Part shown: positions 35,577-48,400 of the stretch, piece by piece
Layout: each line of letters starts with the position of its first letter
Numbering within the stretch: the first letter of the stretch is position 1
Source of the DNA: Cryptomeria japonica
Taxonomy: Eukaryota > Streptophyta > Pinopsida > Cupressales > Cupressaceae
Direction of reading: 5' to 3'
Assembly (NCBI RefSeq): GCF_030272615.1
Contig: NC_081413.1
Location: forward strand, 560,769,445-560,833,444
DNA length: 64,000 nucleotides
Position numbers and translations under genes: made by a program
The notes under the pieces: model-generated
Seen by the model: only the letters and a program-made list of their open reading frames with translations
Database searches by the model: none
Told to the model about the DNA's origin: nothing

Positions 35577-35950
35577 TGTTGGACAGAAAGGCAAAGGAAA
35601 AATAGAAAAATAGAGAATATAAAAGCAAAGAGAAGCAGCTAAAATAATACAAAGAAAAATGACCCTTTTGTATAGAATTTTCTCGGTGCTACTATAGCTC
35701 CATATATATTTGTCCTTGTTTTTTCATACTCCATACAATAACTGCCATACTCAGTCTATTAAGAGTTATGGAAAGATTTCTAGACTCTTCCACACTACCA
35801 TACTCAGTCTATTAAGAGTTACAGAAAGATTTCTAGACTCTTCCATATGTATGCACCAGAGAAACCAGAAAAAATCTTAAATTATTCAATGCATTTACTT
35901 CTATGTGGTACATCTAGTGTAGGGATATCATAGATAGATTACAATCACAT
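35577..35950 (-). repeat. 5' LTR of copia F (upper boundary uncertain)
   Basis: On the minus strand the LTR ends GTCCAACA next to the primer-binding site. It holds a TATA-like AAATATATATGG near 35700-35715 and a 53-bp tandem repeat upstream of it. The start near 35950 is a guess, since no second LTR is available for comparison. Confidence 0.5.
35745..35850. repeat. 53-bp tandem direct repeat in the copia F LTR
   Basis: CCATACTCAGTCTATTAAGA at 35745 and again at 35798, each followed by AAAGATTTCTAGACTCTTCC. Two nearly identical units just upstream of the TATA-like site on the minus strand. Duplicated U3 blocks often act as enhancers, but that is inference here. Confidence 0.85.
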
Positions 35951-36462
35951 TTTTTATTCAAAATTCATCCTATTTTGAGTAAGCAAGAAGGCATAGGCAT
36001 GGTAATGTTGAGTAGATTGGATGGAAAACATTCAGTCAATATGAAAAAACTCTTTACTAATCTCTTTTTCTACCATGCATACAACAACAGTTTGCAGGAG
36101 GAATAGAAGTGCGTTAAAAATAAAGTGTGGGGATACACTTCCTATTATCAATGTGGACTTTAAAACTAGTAAGAAAGACTCAGTTAGATGAAAATTCCAA
36201 AATATGGTTGCAAGCCTCGTTGTGTAATCTATAATATTTTTATCAATACTATTTGAACTGTAGTAAGCAAACATTTTGCATTTTGCTTAGCATGTTGGGC
36301 CTACTCTCTAATGCTTGGCTATGTATTTGACTGAGACACCTCTTGTCAAGGTCATGATAGGTAAATTCTCATCTATATCTGGGAGCAAATAGATGTTGCT
36401 TGTTCTTTTACAGCTACATTATTTCTTTTATTTAATTTTTTTATTTAATTGTACTATCTTAT
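35951..36462. other. region with no recognised gene
   Basis: One chance minus-strand ORF (36032-36274) with no recognisable family. Otherwise nothing seen. Confidence 0.5.
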
Positions 36463-38409
36463 GGATTCTAACATATAATCATTTCAACCTAGTACAACAC
36501 TGCTGAGTTCATGGTCTATCTATGTTTGACATATTTTACTATTGATACATATTTATTCACTGGATGAAGATGTCATGATTGGTAATTTTAATCATGGAGG
36601 CATTCACAATTAAGAAGGAATTTTTTTTTGGAATGGATGTTATTGATAAAATAATTAGGGAATATTATAGGTGAAAAAATAATAAATCTGTCTAATTACC
36701 CTAATCCATAGACTCCACTTCAATTATATCCAAATCAATTATGACATCCAACCCAACAAATCTATGCTAGCTTGATTCAATAGTATCCTTTAAATTTTGT
36801 TTGGCACTTCTTTGTGCACAAAATAATCATAACATATTGGTCTACACATACCTTGCAAAGTTTAACTTTTATATCTAATGTTGTGTATGTAAATGTATTC
36901 TATTATGAAACTTCCATTTATCAACAAATATCATCACATATAATAAAAAACTGTTCTTTGGCTGCATGTTTGAATATCATGGATACCTTTGTTGATGGTT
37001 ATCCTTGTCTTCTTTTGATATTTTGGAGATTGTCATTTGGTCTTTCTCTATTTTACTTTCTAGAACTTTTTGATAAGTTGTTGGGCAATGTATAAGAATG
37101 AAATTGTATGGTCCATGTGTAATCTTATGATTGAATGACAGTTTTGGTATTTATTGGACTTCTTGATTGGCATTATTTGGTTCCATGAAGCTTCATGATG
37201 ATATCATCATGGTTGATGGGTACCTCGATTTCCATTGGATATTTTGGGGACTGATTTGGTATCAGATCTCCAATGCTAATCATTAGTTTTTGTGGTTGGA
37301 TTTTGTTAAACTACATTGTTTTTGATCTTCTCCTTTCTTGGTAATCATTTTTTGTTGTGGTTGGATGGGGGTAACTTAGCCATGAGCTTTCGTTTCACAT
37401 TATGTGGAATTACTCAGTCTGCTAAATCATTATGCCTTGTAGTCATTATGTTGTCTGTTGTCTTGGAAGTTGTCTTAATGAGTGGTTCTGTTGTAAGATA
37501 AGAGGAAATTTCATCTTTTGGTTTGAGGTTTTTTGCTCAGCATTTTCTCTTATGATGATAAGATAATCATGCAGCAGTTATCCTTTCCCTTATTTATTTT
37601 GGATGGTGTGTAGGTATGATATTCATTCTTGTTTTGTGTTTCTTATTTCTAAATACATAATGCTCTGTTTTATTTGGAGAGTTCTTGGCAAAATTGGTGG
37701 TTGTTGGCTTCTTTTGAGGAACTGGAAAGTATAGTTAATATGGTGGTGTAGATGGCTCCTTATCCTGTTGCTGCTATTATGGCTTTTACTATGGACTATT
37801 TTGTGGATTGGCCTCATTGTGATTCCTGAGGGTTTTCTTCATCCTTCTCTTGTCCTTATATGGAAGGGCATTTGTTTGCTAACCATTCTTATGCTGACAG
37901 GATTGCTTTTACTTGGTTCCCTTTTGGCTTTGTGTTTTGTTCTCTGTAGGGCCTTGGATACATGTGGGGCATAGACAGATTGGTTTTTTGGGGTGTTTGC
38001 AATGATTTTGTCTAGGATAAGGTGGCTTCTTGTTTGGGATGTTATCTTCTTCACTGGGCCTATGGACTATTGTAATGGGTAGATAGTCTTATGTTCTTTT
38101 GAGCTATACTGAAGGATTTTCTTACTAATTCTTTCCCTTCAGTGGTGGTTCATCCACTTTAATAAAAAAAAAAAAAAAAAAAACTGTAGAAATACATGAG
38201 ATTGATCAATCATCAATTTATTAAAATAATAAACAATAATTCCACAATCTATAATCAATAATTTCACATTAATTGCACCATTTGACAAAGGAATCTATTA
38301 GAAACAACTTACATCAAACTCAACTAGTATCAAACACAATGATCATCTCATCAACATTATTTAAGAAAGAGGGAGACTTATGTATTCCTATTTAACATAT
38401 ATGATAACA
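36463..38409 (+). repeat. dispersed repeat R2, interrupted by a poly(A) retroinsert
   Basis: 36463-36953 and 38178-38409 together match R1 at 11241-11948. The sequence continues without a break into the left copy of the large duplicated block. The 1.2-kb segment between the two parts is a separate insertion. Confidence 0.82.
36954..38177 (+). mobile_element. poly(A)-tailed non-LTR retroinsert (5'-truncated LINE end)
   Basis: Absent from R1. The right edge reads TTCATCCACTTTAATA followed by a run of about 20 A (38164-38183). The 9-mer AAAAAACTG flanks both sides (36945-36953 and 38178-38186), giving a target-site duplication that merges with the tail. This is the signature of LINE-machinery integration. 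No clear ORF2 residues were recognised, so it may be LINE 3' UTR or another transcript copied by LINE enzymes. Confidence 0.8.
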
Positions 38410-38540
38410 TTGTTTCACTTTTTAAGTAAGCAATAGACAATTAACCATAAGTAAGAACAAGTAACATTCATATAGTTCTTAATTTAATTTAAAGCTAATA
38501 ATGTCAAACTTACAATAGAAAACATACTACTTAGTATTTC

Positions 38541-39206
38541 CCATAGAATAAAAATTTGGCACTATGCAAATGTGTCAAAGCAAGTATCAAATTCTCTTTC
38601 ACATCTGTACAGAAAAACAAAAATAATAATTATTAGGACCACTCAAAATAAGAAATAGGAATTAGGAAAGCTTTCTATAAAACCATAATTCTACAAAGCA
38701 TAATTAGGGATCCAAGAACTTAACTATCCAAGATACAAACAAACTAATATTATAAAAAATAAACATAACTGTAAAGAATAGCATTAGTATAGTTAGCTAT
38801 TCCAAACATATAAAACTTATCAGGCATTTATCTCATTATATGTTCATATTGTCTTTCATAGTAAAAATTGGGCACCATCTAAATGTGTTAAAGAAAGTAT
38901 AAACTTCTCTTTCACATCTACAATACATCCTAAAAGTAAAAAATAATAATTATCAAGCCACTAAAAATAACAAATAGTAATTATGTAAACTTTCTACAAA
39001 ACCATAATTCTACAAAGCATAATCAGGGATCCAAGAACTTAAGTATCCAAGCTACAAACAACTTATTTTTATAAAACTCAAGAAAAAATCACATAAGTGT
39101 AAAGAATACCATGAGTACAGTTAGCTATCTACTATATATTCGAAACATATGAAACTTATGAGGCATTTATCTCATGATATATTCATATTATGTTTCATAG
39201 AGTGTA
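38541..39206 (+). repeat. tandem duplication, unit about 320-350 bp
   Basis: Unit 1 (about 38541-38856) and unit 2 (38857-39206) share CTTTCACATCT, AACCATAATTCTACAAAGCA, TCCAAGAACTTA and CATTTATCTCAT in the same order. The right block has a single unit at 54655-54895, so the duplication arose in the left copy or was lost from the right one. Confidence 0.75.
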
Positions 39207-39297
39207 CATCTAGCTACAACACCAAAATCACACAAATCAAAACTATCCCCATAGATTTATTATTACCATTAGAAACAATTGAAGGAACATTGATACT

Positions 39298-42134
39298 TGT
39301 AAGGACCCGCTTGTCCTAACCCTAGTTAAACCAAACTTAAACTCATTGTTTTAATTAAAAATTAAATTAACCATTATTGCACATGCAAAAGAAATGATTA
39401 TCAACATGCAAGTAATAGATAAGTAACTGAATAACCGTGCAACTCATAAATAACATGTAGAAATTAAATGTGCATGCAAAAAATAACAAACTAAAATCAC
39501 ACATGAGGATAGAATGGAATGCAAACCATAATTAGTTAAGATGTTGAGTTATGTGTGTGCATGTGTAGCATAAATCGTATGCATGAAATTATTACAAATT
39601 AAATTAACATGCAAAAACTCATAATTAAATAATCTACTAGATAATTAAATATGACCATGCATGCATGCATAAATGAAAACTAATATAAGAAAGTAAATCA
39701 TGCATGTTAGTGGGTTAGTATGTTAGTAGCCTTTTTCTTCTTTTCTTTTGTTAGTTACATTACATGTCAACTTCTTATCGCTTTACATCATGTGACCTTA
39801 TAGGTCCTTTTTCATAACCTCGACATGCGACCATTTTGGTCTTACAATGAAATAAAATACACATCTTTAATTATTACATAAAATTTTATCTGGAATCTCT
39901 GACTTTCTTTGTCTCCAGATGTGTCACCTCTATTTCACCTGGATAACCTCCTCTCACAAACTGGATGACAGACATATGACCCAGGCATTTTATCCACCCA
40001 TCCAAATGAAACATAAGCTTCCCAGTGCTCTTGATAAGCTCCCGTCCCTCATGGCGGAGTATCCTAGCAAGCCGGTACCAACTGGTAGTAAAGGAATCTT
40101 GTGCAATCATGTAGAACTAGCAACCCATCCTGGTTGAACTAACTACATGTGTTGGTAGAGAGATAAATAAATAAATAAATATGATGGCCATCATTACCCA
40201 ATTGGGGAGGTGAAGAAAATCACCCTTCCCTAGTTAGCCCATAAACAAGCACTCTCTTTCCATAATCATCCCTCATAGATAGAAAAATAATTAACCCTCT
40301 GCGGATTAATGTCAAAATAATATTATTATATGTTTTCTTTATAAATTTTTATAAATTTTCCCTTTATAATATAATTTCCTCAAATCAAAATTTAATTTTA
40401 ATATTTTCAATAATTCTAAATTAAGAATCTCTATTTAAGTTAATATAATCTTTAAAATCAATTCCTAATATATATTTATTAAATATTTTTATTTCTTTTA
40501 TTCTTTTCTTAAAAATTCTTAAATCAATCTTGAAGTTAGAATTTACCACTATCAAGACTTTCCAAATATAGTTGTAATGTTTCAGTCATTTCTTAAAACC
40601 CCAGATCCCAATTTCTCTGAACTTTTCACAGAACTTAGAAATCTTTACAATGCAAAAACCCAGTAAATTTCCTAAAAAACCTAGTTTCTATTTTTCAAGA
40701 TACATGGAGTAGAAGGAGTTGACAACATAACTAGCACATCAAACAAACTAGCATTTAATCCACAATATCCAATTAGTCTCAGCAACAAAATAATACCAGT
40801 CAATCGTTTTCATAGATAGAAGTCTTGTGGTAAAGAAGAGATTAAAAACCTTCCTTGAACAAATTTATTTCTCATACTTAACTTTTTAATCAGTAATTAT
40901 GACAATAAGAACAAATTTTAAAGGAAAAGATCAAATTAAGACTCAAATAAAATATGTATAAAATATGTAAAATAAATGAACCTAGCTGTGAGAAAGAAGA
41001 ATCACAGGCATTTTCCCAATTTCAGACAATCTCTTCAATCTACCTTGTCGACTTCATAGAAATCACATGAACCAAGAAGCTCAAAAGGAATTGGAATGAA
41101 TCAAATAAGAGATTTATACCTATATTTATAAATATTAAATTCTCTAAAAATAAAATTTAACTGATTGATGATTAAGTTCTAAAAATAAAACCAAATTTTT
41201 AATTATAAAATGCTTGATTAGAACTCACAAAATGATTTTTAAATTAAATCACAAATTTGTTAGCATGATTTTAAAGATTTAGTTTTAAAGAAAATAATCT
41301 ACTGATTTAATTATTTAGTTTTCATCATGCCCTGCATGTCATCTATATTTTTAGCACATAATTTTCCCTAAGTTTAGTATCTTGCTATTTACTCATGCAT
41401 TGTATCTTGCATGTCGAAAATATAACTTATAATCTTGATTATACATATATATTTAAATTATTTTATTAATTAATATTTTGATAAATTCTTTGAATTAATC
41501 CCCTTTTTTTTAAATTAGTCCTCTAATTATTTACAAGATGTTATCTCTTTAAATAGCTTTTATTTATTTTATAATTTAATTATCAAATAACTTATATTTT
41601 TTTTAATTACTCACTTTTAAATAATTATATTATAATTAATTTCTAGCTTGATTGTAATATTAAATACTTGTATATTTAATAATTTATCCTTATTTTTATT
41701 TTATTTTTATTTTAATTTATTTTATCATTTTATATTAAACTCCCTTATTTAATTTACTAATTTCTTATCTAATTGGGTACTTTGCACATGGTTCCAATAC
41801 TTAGGTTGCTATTGGTGAGCTAAAAAAAACCCTCCTCAGTCATATGTCTACCTTTGACGATTAACCTGCAACTTACTCCAACTCAACAAAAGGTCGTCAG
41901 ATCATGATAATAAAATGCATTATTCATATTATCAGGTTTAAAATCTAATTAAAGCATTAATATCATTAATGATCATAATTGAAAACAATAATTCATCATC
42001 ATTAAATAATGATATTATATTAAACCACAAAATACCATCTAACATTATTAAAAAGCTAATCAAAAACATGTAAACAGTATAAGTATCTGGCATAGTAAAG
42101 TAAATCTAACTAGGGTCTAAGTCGGGTCGTGACA
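39298..42134. mobile_element. solo LTR, 2.84 kb, with perfect 5-bp target duplication
   Basis: Starts TGTAAGGACCCGCTTG and ends AAGTCGGGTCGTGACA. It is flanked on both sides by ATACT (39293-39297 and 42135-42139). The right copy of the duplicated block lacks it entirely (the matching point is near 54972-54980). There is no internal region, primer-binding site or coding frame. On the minus strand it would open TGTCACGACCC, a common gypsy LTR start, so minus orientation is likely but unproven. Small ORFs such as 39886-40110 are chance frames. A solo LTR arises by recombination between the two LTRs of an element. Confidence 0.88.
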
Positions 42135-43289
42135 ATACTAATATGAACAACAAGATTAAGCTAATAAACATCAATTAAATAAACAACAAAAGAAGTTACA
42201 AACATCATTTGAAGCAACAACTAAAGAAGCTATAAACCATGCTTACTATTGTGATTATCATGTTAACACCATGCTTCATTACCACATTTCTTCACTATTT
42301 TTTTATTCTTTCTATTTTGGTTATTTTATAAATACTCAAAATGCAATATCAAAGTTCTCTTTTTTCCATTCCCAAAATCTAACTATGAAATTATTCTAAA
42401 TGTTAGTTGTCTAAACATTAATAAGTTCTTTTCTCGTAGAAGCGTTGCTTCTTCAACTACCTACAACATAATTCTAGATTCTTTCTAGGGAAACATATTT
42501 GCAACAATACACTTAAAATATAATAGGAATTTGCACTACCTTTTACATAAAGAAATCACAAGACACCAACACTACTCTTTCAACTTTTGATGGGAACTAC
42601 ACTACTTTGTAGCCCTTGTTCAATATGTTTTAAAAAACCTATAACATTAAAATTTACATTACTAAATAAAGCTAGAAATAATATATTGCTATAACTTTCT
42701 TAGTCACAATTTTTTATTAATAATTATCAATTTTATTTTAAATATTTTAATTGGTTGTTTTTAAAATTATAGATTCATAATTTTGTTTATATATTTTCAA
42801 GATTGCTAAAGGAGACAAATTGTAAATATGTTATGAAGCAGAAAAAAAGAAAGTCCAATCTTCTTAATATTTCATTATTTTATAGTTTATTCCTTGATTT
42901 CAAGATTGACATACATATCCTAGTTTGCAATATGTAAATTAAGAGTGGACCTAACAATTTATACTCTTATTTGTAACATAAATCTGAAGATGAGTTTGAG
43001 GATTGTACTTTTAATAGGGAGGAAATTAAGAGCAACAAAGAAATCTAAGATGAACCCCTCAACCTAGTTCTAGCTCTAACTATTGCCTCTTTCATTTCCT
43101 TGTGGCAAAGAATCAATTTAATGAGGCACTTGAAGGGCCCAATTGCTTAATGGATTATGGAGATGATGAAATGGTTGAGAAGGATGCTTGTACTAGTACT
43201 AGAGAGTCCTAGGATTGGCATGTGTTGGTCATGAAGATAGAGGAATTGAATTCTAGGGTTGACAATTTAGAGACTCCACATAACTATCT
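42135..43289 (+). repeat. left copy of the large duplicated block, middle segment
   Basis: Matches 54975-55919 of the right block. It is bounded by the solo LTR on the left and the gypsy-like element on the right. Near its end (about 43140-43289) it carries the first half of a decayed short ORF described at 55796-56075. Confidence 0.85.
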
Positions 43290-44464
43290 TGTAATGCCCC
43301 GCCAGGAAACCCCGAAGGGATTAAGCCATAACACAAGAATAGAGTGCAATAATTTTTTTTTTTAAAAGTTACACCACATAAGATACAACAAGATATCAAA
43401 GATTCAGATTACATAGCAGAAGACATCAACTAACACCTAAAGAGTTTCCCAACGAGATTACTTAAATTTCACAATTCACTTAACTCACATAATTAATCCA
43501 ATAAGCTGATTATCTTAATAACGAGATAATTCTTAATCAGGATAATTTTTTTCAAAAGATGGAAATATAAATCACAAACAAAGATTCATCCATTAAGATC
43601 TATTCATAATCTTCATTCAAGCTTTTCATTTAAAATTACAAGCCATACATCTAATATCTTAACACACTAGAATTCCATCCTAAACATAAGAGATCTTTTC
43701 AAGCATACTTAGTTTCCTTAACGACAACTGAATATATTTCCTTACTATAAGTTACATTCTTTCATATTCCAACTTATTACATTTCAAAAGACGATTACAT
43801 ACATGCATCTACGACAAATCTCATCTAAACCACTTATGCATTTGATCAACATGGCATTCAAGAAAGGGCTGAATATAAGCATTTAAAGTTAATTCCATTT
43901 ATCCACTTAACCATTCTAACATAAGCTAATCATACATGGTAAAGCTGAATAAAGGAAACATAAGAGAATACATCACATAACACCATAATGATCTCGGAGT
44001 TCACCCCTAAAGGGCTACATCTCCGGGTCTACTCAACTGCAAGACCCCTCTGATAATTAATAAGGTTAAGAATACAAGGGGTTACACCATTACAATCCAG
44101 CCATCAAGGCGAAATATAAACAATATACAAATGACCGCATCGGTCAATTAATACATAATCGATCCTTGAAAAGAACAGGATCCAGCTAAACATAATCAAA
44201 GCTAAAACAAAGGTCCAGGAGAGCATCCATAAAACTGAGCCATCACCACCCAAGGTCTAACATGAAACCAAAACTCACAAGGGCAGAGACAAAGGATGAC
44301 CCACAAAGGTACTCAAAACAGGATAAAACGAAACACACTAGCGAACGTAGGGACAAGTGTCATCACACAACCTGGTATGGTTACCATGGCAAGTCTTCAT
44401 AGGTCCTGGCCCCATACACTGGGTTACCCTGGCAACCTAATCTGAGCTTCCGGCCCATCCAAGC
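43290..44464 (-). repeat. 3' LTR remnant of the minus-strand element
   Basis: Nearly identical to 45415-46590. Differences are scattered single bases. Similarity stops abruptly at CCATCCAAGC, which marks a deletion joint between the LTR and the interior. Confidence 0.88.
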
Positions 44465-45402
44465 TTTTCATCCGCACTTTCTAAACACATTAAGGTAATT
44501 ACATATACCCAAAAGCGAGTTCAATGGAGCATTTGCTAAAATAAATCTTCAATCGAACTAGTTTAATGAAACACATAAGACAATCTTTCAGAAAACACAT
44601 TAATACTCTCTCGAAGCTATAATAACATGCTCCTTTTAATACTTCTTCTACCAACCAAGCAGTTTTACATAATTCAACTATTCGCATAGCAATGCACCTT
44701 ACTAAGGTAGAATTTAATCATGCTACTCCTACAACATACACATGGAGAATTCTTTAAACGCACACATACAGTTTTCTCCCAATAACCAAAATAAATTTTT
44801 AAACCCATAACCCTTTAATAATCTAAAAACATAAGTGACATAAGGCTCACACAAGGGTTGAAGAAGTCACACCCTCTTCTCTTGCAAACAAGAAACTCAA
44901 ATCAAAGATAATTACACATATCCTAATCATTTTAATTTCCAGAAAGAAAGAGAGGAAGAGAGAGGAATGGTGATAATCATTTAATTTTCTACAAAATAAG
45001 CATTCAACAATTGCCATACTAGTCCTTCAAGTGGACAACACTAAGCTAGATCATAATCTTAAACAAACACAATTCGCACTTTCAGATTCAAGACAAGCAC
45101 GAACCAACCCAAATGGATTAGTCTAAAGAGTACAACACTCAATAAGGAAGGTACATATGACTCTCTTTCAGAATAAGAGAAATCATAGACCAAGACATCA
45201 ATAAGCAACAATGCACATATAAACACTCAAACACCAACATCAAGAAGGTGAAAACAAGGTGTGAACACACACACGTTACACACAAGTTAAGGTCTGCTCA
45301 ATCACTCACATGCAAAAGGAGGAAAAGCATACACACAAGGTCAATACACCTCACACCAATAGAGGGCACACGCGACACCAGAGATCCCAATGTTTGCAAC
45401 AT
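44465..45402 (-). other. interior of the minus-strand element, non-coding
   Basis: 0.94 kb between the LTR remnant and the primer-binding site. No gag or pol frame was seen. ORFs at 44499-44687 and 45248-45559 look like chance frames. It probably corresponds to the 5' leader, with everything downstream deleted. Confidence 0.6.
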
Positions 45403-45414
45403 GGGCTCTGATAC
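45403..45414 (-). promoter_or_regulatory. primer-binding site of the minus-strand element
   Basis: Minus strand GTATCAGAGCCC directly abuts the LTR end GGGGCATTACA. It matches the initiator-Met tRNA complement apart from the leading TG, which merges with the LTR edge. Confidence 0.8.
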
Positions 45415-48400
45415 TGTAATGCCCCGCCAGGAAACCCTGAAGGGATTAAGCCATAACACAAGAATAGAGTGCAATAATTTTTTTTTTTTAAAAGTTACAC
45501 CACATAAGATACAACAAGATATCAAAGATTCGGATTACATAGCGGAAGACATCAACTAACACCTAAAGAGTTTCCCAACGAGATTACTTAAATTTCACAA
45601 TTCACTTAACTCACACAATTAATCCAATAAGCTGATTATCTTAATAACGAGATAATTCTTAATCAGGATAATTTCTTTCAAAAGATGGAAATATAAATCA
45701 CAAACAAAGATTCATCCATTAAGATCTATTCATAATCTTCATTCAAGCTTTTCATTTAAAATTACAAGCCATACATCTAATATCTTAACACACTAGAATT
45801 CCATCCTAAACATAAGAGATCTTTTCAAGCATACTTAGTTTCCTTAACGACAACTGAATATATTTCCTTACTGTAAGTTACATTCTTTCATATTCCAACT
45901 TATTGCATTTCAAAAGACGATTACATACATGCATCTACGACAAATCTCATCTAAACCACTTATGCATTCGATCAACATGGCATTCAAGAAAGGGCTAAAT
46001 ATAAGCATTTAAAGTTAATTCCATTTATCCACTTAACCATTCTAACATAAGCTAATCATACATGGTAAAGCTGAATAAAGGAAACATAAGAGAATACATC
46101 ACATAACACCATAATGATCTCGGAGTTCACCCCTAAAGGGCTACATCTCCGGGTCTGCTCAACTGCAAGACCCCTCTGATAATTAATAAGGTTAAGAATA
46201 CAAGAGGATACACCATTACAATCCGGCCATCAAGGCGAAATATAAACAATATACAAATGACCGCATCGGTCAATTAATACATAATCGATCCTTGAAAAGA
46301 ACAGGATCCAGCTGAACATAATCAAAGCTAAAACAAAGGTCCAGGAGAGCATCCATAAAACTGAGCCATCACCACCCAAGGTCTAACATAAAACCAAAAC
46401 TCACAAGGGCAGAGACAAAGGACAACCCACAAAGGTACTCAAAACAGGACAAAACGAAACACACTAGCGAACGTAGGGACAAGTGTCATCACACAACCTG
46501 GTATGGTTACCATGGCAAGTCTTCATAGGTCCCAGCCCCATACACTGGGTTACCCTGTCAACCTAATCCGAGCTTCCAGCCCATCCAAGCCTCATGTGGA
46601 CCCACACATCCTCTCGTGAAGACAAGGATGATGGTTTGCCATTTCAGGCCTTCTCACAGCATGTTGAGTCTATGTTAGCACTCGTCCCATGTGTGAGGCA
46701 CATTATCTTACTTAGAGATTACATTCTAATCTACTGATAGGTTATCACTTATTAGACTCACTTTCGATGGGTTACCCAGCAGCCACTTTGGGCTCGCCCC
46801 CAAATCGAAAGCCACTTTCCCATACGACACTAGACTATACTCAGACGAACTCAAAACCCAAGGAATACACATGGTTAGATGAATGGAGTTCAAGAGAGAG
46901 GACAACCATTTGGTCAAACACGACTCAAAGATGTACACTAACAGACGGTACCCTAGCTAGAGACCCGACAAACTAAGGTCAACTACGAATCATCATTCGA
47001 CTCACACATAGAGGATATGACCAAAAATGACACTACCACAAAACAATAGTCAACTCGGAACTGAGGACTGAAACAGGTACCTCAAATCATTCATACGATA
47101 GGTTCCTATCAAAACAAGCATGACTTGCCATTTCATAATTAAAAGCAAATACAGAAATTAAACTCGCAAAGTCAATAAACAGAAAAGACAATATTCAACA
47201 GATGCAATCTTTCCAAATTGATCTAAACATTAAACATCGATCAAGTTTCCCACAAGGTCTATATCAGATTACAATTATCTACCTCAACTAGGGATAAGTT
47301 GTTCTTGGTTTTCTAATTCTCTAAGGTTCAAAGCATTGAACAGACATATAAAGCCATAATGAGTTCTTAAACCAATTCATATTAATAAAACTCAGACAAC
47401 CATTAATCAATTAAATAAGATATTAAATCTCCACTTTAAACGTCATTGACATAACTGGTTCAAAACCAACCTCTACAGTTTCATATTTTTTTAAGCCCAG
47501 ATGCACTATACGGATCACGGAAATATAAATATAAAAAGGGAATCCAAATGAAGATAATCATTTCCAAAATCCAAATCTTACTTCCCTACGCACGTATAGA
47601 AGAAACCAAAATTAACTATTAATTAAAGAGTATATTTATCAATCCATGATAAAAAGAATATACACAAGTAATAACTAAGAGAGCACAATCACCCAGATGA
47701 TTAATAAAATATATATATTACCGATAATTAATGCATTTCGCAAATTTCAATATAATTATCGATTACTTTATAAAAATACACTAATTTCCACACTGCTCAT
47801 CATTAAAAACATAATAGAAAATTTCCATTAAATAATATGAAAATATTATATATATTTTTTTTGAATAACAAAAAAATAAAAATAAAAAAAAACATGTTAA
47901 AAAAAACTAATTTAAAAATGAGCATTTAAAAAGGGTGGAGGCGGGGCCCACCTCCCAACGGGGACGGCTAGGCGCCCAACCCTAGTAGCAGGTGGGAACC
48001 GCGCGGGCGGCGCCACTGTGGTGCCCGTAGGTCCGCGGCGCCCTGCGACCACCACAGTGAGCCGCGACCGCTGTTTTCAGAACAAGCTTGGGGGGAAAGT
48101 AGGGGGAACGAGCGGGGGAGGGGAGGAGGAGCGGGTGGAGCTCCACTCCCCGCCCTCCAACCCCAAACCCACAATCTTAAAAAAAACCAACACGCCCAGT
48201 TCGGTATAAAATATATTTTTTTTATTTACACAGTTTGAAATTTCTCTTATTTTATTTTGAAACAACCAAAACGAAATTTGTTTATAAATTTCAGGTTATA
48301 ATAAAATCTGGTTTCAATGAAATTTGTTCTGTATCAATTTTCTGTTGATGGTATTCAAACACCCAAAAAGAAATGAGGAATAACAACACCTCAAATACAT

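Noticed and set aside
37316-37974. Hydrophobic ORFs that look like membrane proteins
   Set aside because: T-rich sequence of the poly(A) retroinsert yields Leu/Phe/Val-rich translations by composition. No start context or family.
38164-38183. Poly(A) site of a host gene
   Set aside because: The A run is in the DNA, coincides with a target duplication and is absent from the R1 copy, so it is a retroinsert tail.
47968-48209. Overlapping ORFs on both strands in the GC-rich island
   Set aside because: GC-rich composition removes stops. The translations are Pro/Gly/Arg/Ser-biased with no family resemblance and lie inside an LTR.
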